A stretch of 64,000 bases of DNA. Source: Elioraea tepida. GTDB lineage: Bacteria; Pseudomonadota; Alphaproteobacteria; Acetobacterales; Acetobacteraceae. Below the pieces are notes generated by a model. That model was not told where the DNA came from. It was given only the letters and a program-made list of their open reading frames with translations, and made no database searches. A program made the translations under genes and the position numbers. The stretch spans positions 2,681,001 to 2,745,000 of the forward strand of contig NZ_CP076448.1 in assembly GCF_019203965.1 (NCBI RefSeq). Direction: 5' to 3'. The stretch's first letter is position 1; every line of letters begins with the position of its first letter. This document shows, one piece after another, positions 43,526-53,573 of this stretch.

Positions 43526-45319
43526 ATGACGGAAGACGATCTTCGCGAACTAATCGGCCGTGTCCGGCGCGGCAGCCTGTCGCGGCGCGGGTTCGTTCGG
43601 CGCATGGCGGCGGTCGGCCTCACCGCGCCGATGGCGACACAGCTGCTTGCGATCGCGGGCGCCGCGCCGGCCGAAGCGCAGAGCGTTCCCGCCTATCGGC
43701 CGACACGGCGCGGCGGCGGCGCGCTCAAGATCCTCTACTGGCAGGCCTCGACCCTTCTCAACCCGCACTTCGCCGTCGGCACCACAAACCAGGATGCGAG
43801 CCGCGTGTTCTACGAGCCGCTCGCCGGCTGGGCGGCAGACGGCACGCTGCACCCGATCCTCGCCGCTGAGATCCCCTCGGTGGAGCGCGGCACGCTCGCT
43901 GCGGACGGCCGCAGCGTCACCTGGAAGCTGAAGCGGGGCGTAAAGTGGCACGACGGCCAGGACTTCTCGGCCGATGATGTGGTGTTCACCTGGGAGTATG
44001 CACGCAATCCGGCGGTCGCCAGTACCTCGGCCGGGTCATATCGGGACGTCAACGTTACCAAGGTGGACGACTACACGGTTCGAGTCGAGTTCCCGCGCCC
44101 CACACCGTTCTGGGCGGATGCCTTCGTCGCTTCGGTCGGCATGATCATCCCGCGCCACCTGTTCAAGGACTATGCGGGAGCCAACTCGCGCGACGCGCCC
44201 ACCAATCTCCGCCCGGTCGGCACCGGCCCCTACAAGTTCGTCTCCTTCGCGCCGGGGGATGTGCTGCGCGGCGAAGCCAACCTCAACTATCACCTGCCGA
44301 ACCGGCCGTTCTTCGACACGGTCGAGATCAAGGGCGGTGGCGATGCCGTCTCCGCCGCCCGCGCCGTGCTGCAGACCGCCGACTACGACTATGCCTGGAA
44401 CCTGCAGGTCGAGGACGAGATCCTCAAGCGCCTCGAGGCGGCCGGCCGCGGGCGGGTGAACATCATCGCGGGCGGTGCGGTCGAGTTCGTGCAGCTGAAC
44501 GCAACCGACCCGAACCGCGAAGTGGATGGCGAACGGTCGCACATCAGCACCGAACATCCCGCCTTCCGCGACCCCGCCGTGCGTCGGGCGATGGCGCTCT
44601 TGCTCGACCGCAAGGCGATCGAGGAATTCATCTACGGCCGCACCGGTCCCGCCACCGGCAACTTCCTCAACAATCCGCCGCGCTTCCGCTCGCCCAACAC
44701 GAAGATGGAGTTCTCGATTGAGCAGGCGAACAAGGTGCTCGACGAGGCCGGCTGGGTGCGCGGCCGCGACGGCATCCGCGAGAAGGGCGGTGTGCGGCTC
44801 CGCTTCGTCTATCAGACCTCGGTGAACGCGCCGCGCCAGCGCACGCAGCAGATCTACCAGCAGGCGGCGCGACGCGCCGGCATCGAGCTTGAGCTCAAGG
44901 CGGTGACGGCGTCTGTGTTCTTCTCCTCTGACATCGCCAACCCCGACACTTTCGGCAAGTTCTACGCCGACATGCAGATGTACACGACGACGATGCCGCA
45001 GGCCGACCCGCAGCGGTTCATGAACCAGTACGTGTCGTGGGAGGTGTCGCAGAAGGCCAATTCGTGGCAGGGGCGGAACATCGTCCGCTGGCGCAACGCC
45101 GACTACGACGCCGCCTTCCGCGCCGCCGAGGCCGAGCTCGACCCGGTCAAGCGCGCGGCCCTCTTCATCCGCATGAACGACCTGATCGTCGGCTCCAACC
45201 ACGTCATCCCGGTGGTGCAGCGGCCGACGGTCAGCGGCAGCCTCAACAACCTCCGTCCGGTCCTCAGCGGCTGGGATCTGACCATGTGGCTGCTGTCCGA
45301 CTGGTATCGCGAGACCTGA
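43526..45319 (+). CDS. ABC transporter substrate-binding protein, family 5 (peptide type), system 1
   Basis: A 597-residue periplasmic binding protein of the dipeptide/oligopeptide (SBP_bac_5) family. The N-terminus has a twin-arginine signal (LSRRGFVRRMAAVGLTAPMA, cleavage probably after AEAQ). LAAEIPSVERGTLAADG, VTWKLKRGVKWHDGQDFSADDV and LRPVGTGPYKFVSFAPGD are classical. The binding pocket, and thus the ligand, cannot be read. It starts a five-gene transporter operon. The start ATG at 43526 follows GGGAGA. Confidence 0.93.
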   Translation: MTEDDLRELIGRVRRGSLSRRGFVRRMAAVGLTAPMATQLLAIAGAAPAEAQSVPAYRPTRRGGGALKILYWQASTLLNPHFAVGTTNQDASRVFYEPLAGWAADGTLHPILAAEIPSVERGTLAADGRSVTWKLKRGVKWHDGQDFSADDVVFTWEYARNPAVASTSAGSYRDVNVTKVDDYTVRVEFPRPTPFWADAFVASVGMIIPRHLFKDYAGANSRDAPTNLRPVGTGPYKFVSFAPGDVLRGEANLNYHLPNRPFFDTVEIKGGGDAVSAARAVLQTADYDYAWNLQVEDEILKRLEAAGRGRVNIIAGGAVEFVQLNATDPNREVDGERSHISTEHPAFRDPAVRRAMALLLDRKAIEEFIYGRTGPATGNFLNNPPRFRSPNTKMEFSIEQANKVLDEAGWVRGRDGIREKGGVRLRFVYQTSVNAPRQRTQQIYQQAARRAGIELELKAVTASVFFSSDIANPDTFGKFYADMQMYTTTMPQADPQRFMNQYVSWEVSQKANSWQGRNIVRWRNADYDAAFRAAEAELDPVKRAALFIRMNDLIVGSNHVIPVVQRPTVSGSLNNLRPVLSGWDLTMWLLSDWYRET

Positions 45320-45329
45320 TCGGGACCTG

Positions 45330-45366
45330 GCCCGGCCCTGCCGTGGCGACACGGCCAGGGCCGGGC
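45330..45366 (+). promoter_or_regulatory. long GC hairpin between binding-protein and permease genes, system 1
   Basis: GCCCGGCCCTG (45330-45340) pairs perfectly with CAGGGCCGGGC (45356-45366). Inside, CCGTG (45341-45345) pairs with CACGG (45350-45354) around a GCGA tetraloop, leaving one bulged C. No T-run follows. It should protect the 3' end of the binding-protein mRNA or attenuate downstream expression, giving more binding protein than permease. Confidence 0.75.
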
Positions 45367-45392
45367 GACCCCGCCGACCTGCATCGTTCCGC

Positions 45393-46352
45393 GTGACGCA
45401 ATACCTGATCCGCCGGCTTCTGATCGCGATCCCGAGCCTGTTCGGGATCAGCGTGATCCTGTTCATGCTGCTCGCGCTCGCGCCGGGCGACCCGTTCGAG
45501 GAGCTCGCCACCAACCCTGCCGTGCCGCCGGAGGTGCGGATGCAGCTCCGCGCGAGCCTCGGCCTCGACGACCCGATCCACGAGCGTTACATCGCCTGGC
45601 TCACCGCCATGCTGCGCGGCGAGTGGGGGTTCTCCTTCGTCAGCCGGATCGATGTCGATCAGCTGATCCTCCAGCGCCTGCCGACGACGATCCTCGTCAT
45701 CGGCTCCTCGCAGGTGGTCGCTCTCCTGATCGCGCTCCCCGTCGGCGTGCTTGCCGCGACCCGCCCCTACTCGCTGTTCGACAAGGTGGCGAACACGCTT
45801 GCCTTCGTCGGGTTCTCGCTGCCGACTTTCTTCACCGGGCTGTTGCTGATCCTTCTGTTCTCGATCTATCTCGACTGGCTTCCGTTCGTGTACCGAAGCC
45901 AGATTGATGCGACCGGCTGGCGCTGGCTGTGGGAGCACATTCGCCAGGCGATCATGCCGGTGATGGTGCTCGGCCTCGCCCAAGGCGCGGCGTGGACGCG
46001 CTTCGTCCGCTCCGCCGTGCTCGACGTGATCCGTCTCGATTATGTGACCACCGCCCGGGCGAAGGGCCTGCCCGAGCAGCGCGTGATCACGCGCCACGTC
46101 GTCCGCACCGCGCTGATCCCTGTGGTCACGCTCGTCGCGCTGCAGATGCCGGCGGTCTTCGGCGGCGCGATCGTGACGGAGCAGATCTTCCGCGTGCCGG
46201 GCATCGGCTCGCTCCTGATCAGCGCGATCCTCGCCAACGACACGCCGGTGATCATGGCGGTGACCTTAGTGTTCTCCTGCCTCGTCATCTTCTTCAACCT
46301 GCTCGCCGACGTCATCTATGGCTGGCTCGACCCTCGCATCAGCTACAGCTGA
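45393..46352 (+). CDS. ABC transporter permease, DppB type, system 1
   Basis: A 319-residue inner-membrane permease. It opens with YLIRRLLIAIPSLFGISVIL, typical of DppB-like proteins, with about six membrane helices, a periplasmic loop after helix 1 (LGLDDPIHERY), and the cytoplasmic coupling motif in VTTARAKGLPEQRVITRHV. It starts with GTG at 45393. It overlaps the next permease gene by 35 bp. Confidence 0.93.
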   Translation: MTQYLIRRLLIAIPSLFGISVILFMLLALAPGDPFEELATNPAVPPEVRMQLRASLGLDDPIHERYIAWLTAMLRGEWGFSFVSRIDVDQLILQRLPTTILVIGSSQVVALLIALPVGVLAATRPYSLFDKVANTLAFVGFSLPTFFTGLLLILLFSIYLDWLPFVYRSQIDATGWRWLWEHIRQAIMPVMVLGLAQGAAWTRFVRSAVLDVIRLDYVTTARAKGLPEQRVITRHVVRTALIPVVTLVALQMPAVFGGAIVTEQIFRVPGIGSLLISAILANDTPVIMAVTLVFSCLVIFFNLLADVIYGWLDPRISYS

Positions 46353-47259
46353 TCAGCCCGCCCCGGCGGTGGCGCAGCGCCCGCCCGTCTCGCTGTGGGG
46401 CGAGGCGTGGCGTCGCTTCCGCAAGCACAGGCTCGCGGTGGTGAGCGCGGTTCTGCTCTCGATTATCATCCTCGCCGTGCTTGCGGGCCCGCTGGTCTGG
46501 ACCGTGCCGATCGACGAGATCGACTTCCGCGCGCGGCTGCAGGGGCCCTCCTGGGAGCATCCGTTCGGCACCGACGACTTGGGGCGCGACCTGCTCGCGC
46601 GCATGCTCTATGGCGGTCGCATCTCCCTTGCCGTCGGCTTCGCGGCGATGCTTGTCGCGGTGGTGGTCGGCGTGCTTGTCGGGTCGGTCGCCGGGATGTC
46701 GCGCGGCAGCGTCGATGCCGTGCTGATGTGGGTGACGGACCTGTTCCTCTCGCTGCCGTCGCTACCGCTCCTGCTGCTTGTGATCTACCTGTTCCGGGAA
46801 CCGCTCCGGCACGCGGTCGGGCCGGAGCTCGGGATCTTCATCCTGATCGTCGCGGTGATCGGCGGCTTCAACTGGATGCAGGTGGCGCGGCTCGTGCGCG
46901 CCCAGTTCTTCTCCTTGCGCGAGAAGGAGTTCGTCGAGGCTGCGCGTGCCCTCGGCGCCTCCACGCCGCGACTCGTGTGGCGCCACATCCTGCCGAACGC
47001 TCTCGGGCCGGTGATCGTCGCCGCCACGATCGACGTCGCCGCCGCGATCATCGCCGAGAGCACGCTTTCCTTCCTCGGTCTCGGCTTCCCCCCAGACATC
47101 CCGACCTGGGGGCGACTTCTGTTCGACGCAAAGGACAATCTCGACTTCGCGCCGCACTGGGCTCTGTTCCCGGGCGGGGCCATCTTCCTCACCGTGCTCA
47201 CCATCAACTTCGTCGGTGACGGGTTGCGCGACGCGCTCGACCCGCGGAGGGTGGTTTGA
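46318..47259 (+). CDS. ABC transporter permease, DppC type, system 1
   Basis: A 313-residue second permease. The cytoplasmic N-terminus ([20 protein letters not shown]) precedes helix 1; [20 protein letters not shown] is the DppC hallmark, and the coupling loop reads [39 protein letters not shown] near the end is typical. The ATG at 46318 lies inside the previous gene. The stop overlaps the TTG start of the ATPase gene. Confidence 0.92.
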   Translation: MAGSTLASATADQPAPAVAQRPPVSLWGEAWRRFRKHRLAVVSAVLLSIIILAVLAGPLVWTVPIDEIDFRARLQGPSWEHPFGTDDLGRDLLARMLYGGRISLAVGFAAMLVAVVVGVLVGSVAGMSRGSVDAVLMWVTDLFLSLPSLPLLLLVIYLFREPLRHAVGPELGIFILIVAVIGGFNWMQVARLVRAQFFSLREKEFVEAARALGASTPRLVWRHILPNALGPVIVAATIDVAAAIIAESTLSFLGLGFPPDIPTWGRLLFDAKDNLDFAPHWALFPGGAIFLTVLTINFVGDGLRDALDPRRVV

Positions 47260-48275
47260 GCTCTGCCGCGGCCTTGGCCGCGACCGCGCCGCGCCAGGGG
47301 CTTCCGCCGCGGCTGCTCGAGATCGACGGGCTCAAAGTTCATTTCAGGACCGATGATGGCTGGGTTCGGGCGGTCGATGGCGTCTCGATCGGCATCGACC
47401 GGGGCGAGACGGTATGTGTGGTCGGCGAATCCGGCTGCGGCAAGACTGTCACGGCGATGACGGTCCTGAAGCTGATCGCCATGCCGCCCGGAAGGATCGT
47501 CGGGGGATCGATCCTCTGGCAGGGGCGCGACCTCGTGCCGCTCGCCCCTGCCGAGATGCAGAGCATACGCTCGAAGGAGATCGGCATCGTCTTCCAGGAG
47601 CCGATGACGTCGCTCAACCCGGTCTATACCGTCGGCGAACAGATCGCTGAGACGCTGCGGCAGCACGAGGGGCTCGGGCGTCGCGCCGCGCTCGACCGTG
47701 CCGCCGAGATGTTGCGCCTTGTGAAGATTCCGAATCCGCAGCGTCGTGTGCACGACTATCCGCACCAGTTCTCTGGCGGCATGCGCCAGAGGGTGATGAT
47801 CGCGATGGCGCTCGCCTGCGGCCCGAAGCTTCTCATCGCCGACGAACCCACCACCGCCCTCGACGTCACCATCCAGGCGCAGATCCTCGATCTGATGGCG
47901 GAGATGAAGGAGCGCCTCAGCATGGCGGTGATGCTCATCACCCATGCCATGGGCGTGGTGGCGGAGACAGCGCAGCGCGTCGTCGTGATGTATGCCGGGA
48001 AGGTAGTGGAGGAGGCCCCCGTGGGCGCCCTGTTCGCGAACCCGAGGCACCCCTACACGCAGGGGCTGATCCGCTCGATCCCCCGCATCGACAGGGCCGC
48101 GACGCACAAGGTGAGGCTCGAGGCGATCCCCGGCACCGTGCCGAGCCTGCTCAACCCGCCCCCCGGCTGTCGCTTCGCCGCGCGCTGCCGGCATGCGACC
48201 GAGGCCTGCCGCGAGGCCGAGCCACCGCTGCGTGAGCTCGCCCCGGGGCATTTCGTGGCATGCATCCACGCATGA
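47256..48275 (+). CDS. ABC transporter ATPase, DppD type, system 1
   Basis: A 339-residue ATPase. Walker [13 protein letters not shown]-loop [15 protein letters not shown], signature [15 protein letters not shown], Walker [15 protein letters not shown] and switch His in LITHAMGVV. The C-terminal oligopeptide-transporter domain carries the cysteine cluster [16 protein letters not shown], which binds an iron-sulfur cluster in related proteins. Starts at TTG 47256, overlapping the previous stop. Confidence 0.93.
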   Translation: MSSAAALAATAPRQGLPPRLLEIDGLKVHFRTDDGWVRAVDGVSIGIDRGETVCVVGESGCGKTVTAMTVLKLIAMPPGRIVGGSILWQGRDLVPLAPAEMQSIRSKEIGIVFQEPMTSLNPVYTVGEQIAETLRQHEGLGRRAALDRAAEMLRLVKIPNPQRRVHDYPHQFSGGMRQRVMIAMALACGPKLLIADEPTTALDVTIQAQILDLMAEMKERLSMAVMLITHAMGVVAETAQRVVVMYAGKVVEEAPVGALFANPRHPYTQGLIRSIPRIDRAATHKVRLEAIPGTVPSLLNPPPGCRFAARCRHATEACREAEPPLRELAPGHFVACIHA

Positions 48276-49270
48276 CCGAGGCGGGACGCACAGCCATGGC
48301 CGGGCCGCTGCTCGAGGTGAAGGATCTCGTGAAGCGCTTTCCCGTGAAGGGGGGGATCCTCCGCCGCACGGTGGACGAGGTTCATGCCGTCTCGGGCGTG
48401 AGCTTCAGCCTTGGCGCCGGGGAGACGCTCGGGCTCGTCGGCGAATCCGGCTGCGGCAAGTCGACGACGGGGCGGCTGATCCTACGGCTGATCGAGCCGA
48501 CATCGGGTGAGATCTGGTTCCAGGGGCGGAACATCACCGCTCTCGAGCGCACCGCGCTCGCGCCCTTGCGGCGCGACATGCAGATCATCTTCCAAGACCC
48601 GTATGCCTCGCTGAACCCGCGCATGACCGTCGGCGCGATCATCGGCGAGGCGCTCGTGATCCACAGGCTCGCCTCGACCCAGCGCGAGATCGAGGACAGG
48701 GTAGTGGAGCTGCTCGAGACGGTCGGGCTGAAGGCCGACCAGATTCGCCGCTTCCCGCATGAGTTCTCGGGCGGCCAGAGGCAGCGAATCGGCATCGCCC
48801 GCGCGCTTGCCGTCTCGCCCAAGCTGATCGTCTGCGACGAGCCGGTCTCGGCGCTTGACGTCTCGATCCAGGCGCAGGTCGTGAACCTGCTCGAGGACCT
48901 GCAGGAGAAGTTCGGCCTCAGCTACATCTTCATCGCGCACGACCTCTCCGTGGTCGAGCACATCTCCGACCGCGTGGCGGTGATGTATCTCGGCCGGATC
49001 GTCGAGAACGCCACCGCCAAGGACCTCTACACCACACCGCTCCACCCCTACACGGAAGCGCTGCTCTCGGCCGTGCCGATCCCTGACCCGACCGTGAAGC
49101 GAACGCGCATCCGGCTCGAGGGAGACGTTCCGAACCCGCTGCGCCCTCCTTCGGGCTGCCACTTCCACACGCGCTGTCCGATCGCGAAGGCGGACCCTTG
49201 CTCGACCACCGCACCGCCGCTGCGCGAGGCGCGGCCCGGCCACTGGGTGGCCTGCCACTTCCGGGGGTGA
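48272..49270 (+). CDS. ABC transporter ATPase, DppF type, system 1
   Basis: A 332-residue second ATPase. Walker [13 protein letters not shown]-loop [15 protein letters not shown], signature [15 protein letters not shown], Walker [15 protein letters not shown], switch His [11 protein letters not shown], and the C-terminal domain with [19 protein letters not shown]. The ATG at 48272 overlaps the previous stop (ATGA) and fits better than the ATG at 48260. It completes transporter 1. Confidence 0.93.
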   Translation: MTEAGRTAMAGPLLEVKDLVKRFPVKGGILRRTVDEVHAVSGVSFSLGAGETLGLVGESGCGKSTTGRLILRLIEPTSGEIWFQGRNITALERTALAPLRRDMQIIFQDPYASLNPRMTVGAIIGEALVIHRLASTQREIEDRVVELLETVGLKADQIRRFPHEFSGGQRQRIGIARALAVSPKLIVCDEPVSALDVSIQAQVVNLLEDLQEKFGLSYIFIAHDLSVVEHISDRVAVMYLGRIVENATAKDLYTTPLHPYTEALLSAVPIPDPTVKRTRIRLEGDVPNPLRPPSGCHFHTRCPIAKADPCSTTAPPLREARPGHWVACHFRG

Positions 49271-49276
49271 GCGCGC

Positions 49277-50275
49277 TTAGGCCACCTCGATGGCGAGATG
49301 GGCAAGGCAGTCGCCGCGCTCGCAGCGCGCCGGGTGCCGCTGGCACACCACGACGCCGTCGCGCTTGAAGAAGCACGGCGTGGGCGGCCGGGCCGGGTCG
49401 TCAACGTAATGGATCCGGCCGCAGAGATCGCCCCTGCGCACGCTATCGCCGATCGCGGTCGCGGGCTCGAACACGCCCCCGTCCGGTGCGTAGACGAAAC
49501 AAGCCTGGTCGGGCACCTCGAACATCCGGGTCGGCCGCGGCTCGGGCGGGCCACCGGGCAGGATGCCCAGGAAGCGCAAGGTCCGGATCAGCCCCTCCTC
49601 GAGGAAGGCGAGCGCCGTTCGGTTGAGCGACCCGCCGCCGCCGAACTCTCCCCCGAGCGCAGGCACGCCGCGTCGCATCGCCGCGCCCGGTGAGTAGCGC
49701 GGGTCCGCCCCCTGACGCCAGTGAAGCGAGACGGGCGCGCCGAAGTTGCGCAACGCCGCAAGCCCGCGCGCATTCACCGCAGGGTCTGGCCCCTCGTGCG
49801 TCGAGGCGAACGGCATGTAGGCGAGCGAGCCGCCTCCCGAGTGAAGGTCGTGGAATAGATCCGCACGGGGGAACAGGACGCTGTCGACATAGTGGGCGAT
49901 CTGCTGCGTCACCGTGCCGTCGGGCGAGCCGGGGAAGGAGCGGTTGAGGTTGCCGCCGTCGATCGGCGAGACTCGGGTTCCCGCCATCACGGCGGGAAGG
50001 TTCAGCGCGGGCAGGATGATGACACGGCCGCGGATCGTTTCCGGCGAGAGCTCGCGGATCAGGTTGCACAGAGCGACTTGGCCCTCGTACTCGTCGCCAT
50101 GGTTGCCGGCGGTGAAAAGAGCCGTCGGCCCCTCACCGTTGCGAACAACGGCGACGGGGATGTCGATCATCCCGTAGGCCGAGCGCGTCACGGAGTGGGG
50201 CAGGTGCAGCCAATCGACCTGCTTGCCATTGCGCTCGTAGTCAATGTCCGACCAGATCCTGGTTCTCTGCTCCAT
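49277..50275 (-). CDS. succinylglutamate desuccinylase/aspartoacylase family deacylase
   Basis: A 332-residue AstE/AspA-type zinc enzyme (M14-like fold). Zinc ligands are seen in FTAGNHGDEYEGQVAL (His, Glu) and LFHDLHSGGGSLAYMP (His), with GGNLNRSFPG in between. The closest match by pattern is the group that includes DoeB, the N-acetyl-diaminobutyrate deacetylase of ectoine breakdown, but related enzymes act on other N-acyl amino acids. It lies between the two transporter operons, convergent with transporter 1 and divergent from the M81 gene. The start is the ATG at 50275. Confidence 0.87.
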   Translation of the reverse strand: MEQRTRIWSDIDYERNGKQVDWLHLPHSVTRSAYGMIDIPVAVVRNGEGPTALFTAGNHGDEYEGQVALCNLIRELSPETIRGRVIILPALNLPAVMAGTRVSPIDGGNLNRSFPGSPDGTVTQQIAHYVDSVLFPRADLFHDLHSGGGSLAYMPFASTHEGPDPAVNARGLAALRNFGAPVSLHWRQGADPRYSPGAAMRRGVPALGGEFGGGGSLNRTALAFLEEGLIRTLRFLGILPGGPPEPRPTRMFEVPDQACFVYAPDGGVFEPATAIGDSVRRGDLCGRIHYVDDPARPPTPCFFKRDGVVVCQRHPARCERGDCLAHLAIEVA

Positions 50276-50395
50276 GGCACGCTTCCCCCTGGCTAGCCTC
50301 ATCCTTCGACGTCCCGCCGGGGGCCGCAAGCCTTCCGTTGCGGGGCCGGCCGCGAGATGCTTTCATTGCGAAGAAAAACGGGAGGCCGAGGCACC

Positions 50396-51865
50396 GTGCG
50401 CCTGTTCGCTGCGACGCTCGCGACCGAGAGCAACACCTTCTCGCCGTTGCCCACAAGCCTCGCCGCCTTCAGGGAGGGGGTGTTCCTCCGCCCTGGCGAG
50501 CATCCCGACGATGCGCCGCGGATGTGCACCGCGCCGCTCTTTGTCGCGCGCCGCCGCGCCGGGAAGGACGGGTTCACGCTGGTCGAGGGGAGTTGCTTCG
50601 CAGCAAGTCCCGCCGGCACGACCAACCGCGCCGACTACGAGTTCATGCGCGACGAAATCCTCGGCCAGCTCAAGGCTGCCCTGCCCGTGGACGGCGTGCT
50701 CCTCGGCCTGCACGGGGCGATGGTGGCGCACGGCTATGACGACGTCGAGGGAGACATCCTCGAACGGGTGCGCGAAATCGTCGGGCCGAAGGTGGTCATC
50801 GGCGTCGAGCTCGACCCTCACTGCCACCTGACGAAGCGGCGGGTTCAGGCCGCCGACATCACGATCCTCTACAAGGAGTTCCCGCACACCGACGTCGCCG
50901 AACGCGCCGAGGAGGTGCTCGACCTCGTGCTCGCGACGCTGCGCGGCGAGCTCAATCCCGTCACCTCCGTCTACGACTGTCGCCAGATCGGCTCGTATCC
51001 GACGACGCAGCCCCTGATGCGCGCCTTCGTCGACAAGGTGAAGGCGATGGAGGGCAAGGACGGAATCCTCTCGATCTCGATCGGCCACTGTTTCCCCTAC
51101 GCCGATGTCGAGGAACTGTCGGGGCGGATCCTCGTCATCACCGACAACGACAAGGCCAAGGCCGATGCGGTCGCGACCGCGCTCGGCGAGGAGTTCGTCT
51201 CGATGCGCGGCAAGACCGCTCCGCCCTACGAGACGGTCGAGGGCGGGATCCGCAGCGCGCTGAGCCACAACGGCGCGCCGGTGGTTGTGGCCGACCCGGC
51301 GGACAATGCCGGCGGCGGTGCGCCGAGCGACAACACCACCATCCTCCGCCACCTGATCGAGACGGGTGCGGAAAGTGCTGCGCTCGCGCCGATCTGGGAC
51401 CCGGTCGCGGTCCGGCTCTGCTTCGACGCTGGGCTCGGCGCGCGCTTCCCGCTCCGTTTCGGCGGCAAGATCGCCCCCACCTCCGGCCAGCCGATCGATG
51501 CGACGGTGACGGTGACGAGGCTGGCCCGCGACGCCTGGCAGAGCTTCGGGCCGACCAAGGTGCCGGTCGGCGACTGTGCCGCGATCCGCGTGGGCGGACT
51601 CGAGGTCGTCCTGATCTCGAACCGGACGCAGGCGCTCGGGCTCGAGATCTTCCGCAATGTCGGCATCGAACCGACGGAGCGGAAGCTCCTGGTGGTGAAG
51701 TCCACCAACCACTTCATGGGCGCGTTTGGCCCGATCGCCGCGAAGGTGATCTACGTTGACAGCGACGGCCCGCTCTCGCGGGACTATCGCAGGCTTCCCT
51801 ACACCAAGGTCGCGCGGCCGATCTGGCCGCTCGACGAGGTCACGCATCCGGGCCTCATTCTCTAG
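50396..51865 (+). CDS. M81 family (MlrC-like) metallopeptidase
   Basis: A 489-residue member of the M81 family, named after MlrC, which degrades the linearised microcystin peptide. It starts at GTG 50396 (MRLFAATLATESNTFSPL) behind GGGAGG; the longer reading adds non-homologous residues. Conserved parts: GVLLGLHGAMVAHGYDD, GVELDPHCHLT (putative metal ligands), YKEFPHTDVAERAEE, SIGHCFPYADV, VVADPADNAGGGAPSD and STNHFMGAFG. The natural substrate in this organism is unknown. It is followed 36 bp later by the second transporter, probably as one operon. Confidence 0.9.
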   Translation: MRLFAATLATESNTFSPLPTSLAAFREGVFLRPGEHPDDAPRMCTAPLFVARRRAGKDGFTLVEGSCFAASPAGTTNRADYEFMRDEILGQLKAALPVDGVLLGLHGAMVAHGYDDVEGDILERVREIVGPKVVIGVELDPHCHLTKRRVQAADITILYKEFPHTDVAERAEEVLDLVLATLRGELNPVTSVYDCRQIGSYPTTQPLMRAFVDKVKAMEGKDGILSISIGHCFPYADVEELSGRILVITDNDKAKADAVATALGEEFVSMRGKTAPPYETVEGGIRSALSHNGAPVVVADPADNAGGGAPSDNTTILRHLIETGAESAALAPIWDPVAVRLCFDAGLGARFPLRFGGKIAPTSGQPIDATVTVTRLARDAWQSFGPTKVPVGDCAAIRVGGLEVVLISNRTQALGLEIFRNVGIEPTERKLLVVKSTNHFMGAFGPIAAKVIYVDSDGPLSRDYRRLPYTKVARPIWPLDEVTHPGLIL

Positions 51866-51901
51866 GCACCGAGGCGCAACGGCAACAGGGAGAACCGATC
51901 G

Positions 51902-53497
51902 ATGAAGACGACACGCAGGGCCTTGATGGGTGGCGCGGCGGCGGTGCTCGCGGCACCGGGCATCGTCCGATCGCAGCCGCGCCCGCCGGCGAACCGCACG
52001 CTTCGCGTCATCCTGCACGGCGACATCCCGACCTACGACCCGATCTGGACCACGGCCAACATGGCCGCGAACCACGGCGCGCTCGTCTATGACACGCTCT
52101 GGGGAATCGACGAGAAAGTGACGCCGCAGCCGCAGATGGTGGGCCGCTGGGGCTGGTCGGACGACAAGCTGACGCTGACAATGGAGCTCCGCGACGGGCT
52201 GAAATGGACCGACGGGACAGACGTGACTTCGCGTGACTGCGTCGCCTCGATCCGACGCTGGGCGGCGCGCGACGGCGCGGGCCAGCACATGATGCAGCGC
52301 GTGCGCGAGGTGACCACGGGGGATGCGCGCACCATCATCGTCAAGTTCCGCGAGCCCTACGGCATCGCGCTCGACGCCTTCGCCAAGACCTCGACGCCGT
52401 TCTGCTTCATGATGCGCGAGAAGGAAGCGCTGACCGACCCGATGCAGAAGATCGAGACGATCGTCGGCTCGGGCCCCTTCATCATGAACGAGCGCGAGAC
52501 ACGTGCCGGCACGCAGTATGTCTATGACCGCAATCCGAACTACGTCCCCCGCTCCGAGCCCGCCTCCTGGATCGCTGGCGGCAAGGTCGTTCATGTCGAT
52601 CGCGTGATCATCCTCAACGTTCCTGATCCGCAGACGCAGATCGCCGCGCTGCAGGCAGGGGAGGTCGATTTCCTCGAGACCCCGTCGCTCGACAACATCC
52701 CCGAGCTCGAGGCCGACCGCAACATCAGGCTCGCGGAGCGCAACCCGCTTGGCGATGTCGGCTGGATCAGGCTGAACTTCCTCCACCCGCCTTTCAACAA
52801 CGTCAAGGCGCGCCAAGCTGTGCTCTGGGCCGTGAACCAGGAGAACCACCTCAAGGCGACCTTCGTCGACCCGCGCTTCTATCGGAAATGTGGCGCCTAC
52901 CTGACCTGCGGCACGCCGTTCGAGAACGACGCGAATACGGAATGGTTCACAAAGGGGCCTGACCTTGAGCGCGCCCGCCAGCTCCTGCGCGAGAGCGGCT
53001 ATAAGGGCGAGCCGGTGATCCTGTTGCAGGCCACCAACATCCTCTACATGACGAATTCGGCGCAGATCCTTGCGCAGGAGCTTCGCGCCGTCGGCTTCAA
53101 CATCCAGATGGTGCCGATGGACTGGTCGGGCGTGGTGCAGCGCCGGGCGGTGAAGGCGCCGCCCGACCAGGGCGGGTGGAACATCTTCCTCACCTCGGCC
53201 GACGGGCTCTCCTCCTCCAACCCGATCTGGGCGGCGGCACATGCCGCGACCGGGGAGCGTGGCTGGTTCGGCTGGCCGTCGGACGAGAAGCACGAACGCC
53301 TGCGCGACGCCTGGGTCGCCGCCCCGGACCTCGCGACGAGGCAGAAGATCGCGCGCGAGCTCCAGGCCAACGCCTGGGACTTCGTGCCGACGGTCTATTA
53401 CGGCCAGTGGAAGCGGCCGATGGCGTTCCGGAGCAACACCTCCGGCTGGATCGCGACACCGGGCTGCGTGCCGTTCTGGAACGTCCGCAAGACCTGA
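51902..53497 (+). CDS. ABC transporter substrate-binding protein, family 5, system 2
   Basis: A 531-residue periplasmic binding protein. A twin-arginine-like signal (MKTTRRALMGGAAAVLAAPG) ends near VRSQ. The body has VILHGDIPTYDPIWTTANMA, LTMELRDGLKWTDGTDVTSR and IVGSGPFIMNERE as usual for the peptide-type family. It is distinct from the system-1 protein, so a different ligand is likely. Placed between the M81 hydrolase and its own permeases. Confidence 0.93.
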   Translation: MKTTRRALMGGAAAVLAAPGIVRSQPRPPANRTLRVILHGDIPTYDPIWTTANMAANHGALVYDTLWGIDEKVTPQPQMVGRWGWSDDKLTLTMELRDGLKWTDGTDVTSRDCVASIRRWAARDGAGQHMMQRVREVTTGDARTIIVKFREPYGIALDAFAKTSTPFCFMMREKEALTDPMQKIETIVGSGPFIMNERETRAGTQYVYDRNPNYVPRSEPASWIAGGKVVHVDRVIILNVPDPQTQIAALQAGEVDFLETPSLDNIPELEADRNIRLAERNPLGDVGWIRLNFLHPPFNNVKARQAVLWAVNQENHLKATFVDPRFYRKCGAYLTCGTPFENDANTEWFTKGPDLERARQLLRESGYKGEPVILLQATNILYMTNSAQILAQELRAVGFNIQMVPMDWSGVVQRRAVKAPPDQGGWNIFLTSADGLSSSNPIWAAAHAATGERGWFGWPSDEKHERLRDAWVAAPDLATRQKIARELQANAWDFVPTVYYGQWKRPMAFRSNTSGWIATPGCVPFWNVRKT

Positions 53498-53516
53498 TGC
53501 GTCGCCCGAATCCGGG

Positions 53517-53546
53517 GCCCCTTCCCGCTGGGCGGCGGGAAGGGGC
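53517..53546 (+). promoter_or_regulatory. GC hairpin between binding-protein and permease genes, system 2
   Basis: Perfect 11-bp stem GCCCCTTCCCG (53517-53527) / CGGGAAGGGGC (53536-53546) with an 8-nt loop, 19 bp after the binding-protein stop and 27 bp before the permease start. No T-run. Same place as the system-1 hairpin but unrelated in sequence. Confidence 0.75.
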
Positions 53547-53573
53547 TATGGTCGCTGGAGCGCCGGCGGCGCG

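Noticed and set aside
50363-53293. A 976-codon open frame on the minus strand
   Set aside because: Antisense to the M81 peptidase and binding-protein genes, which are clear. Low-complexity Arg-rich translation, so a GC artefact.
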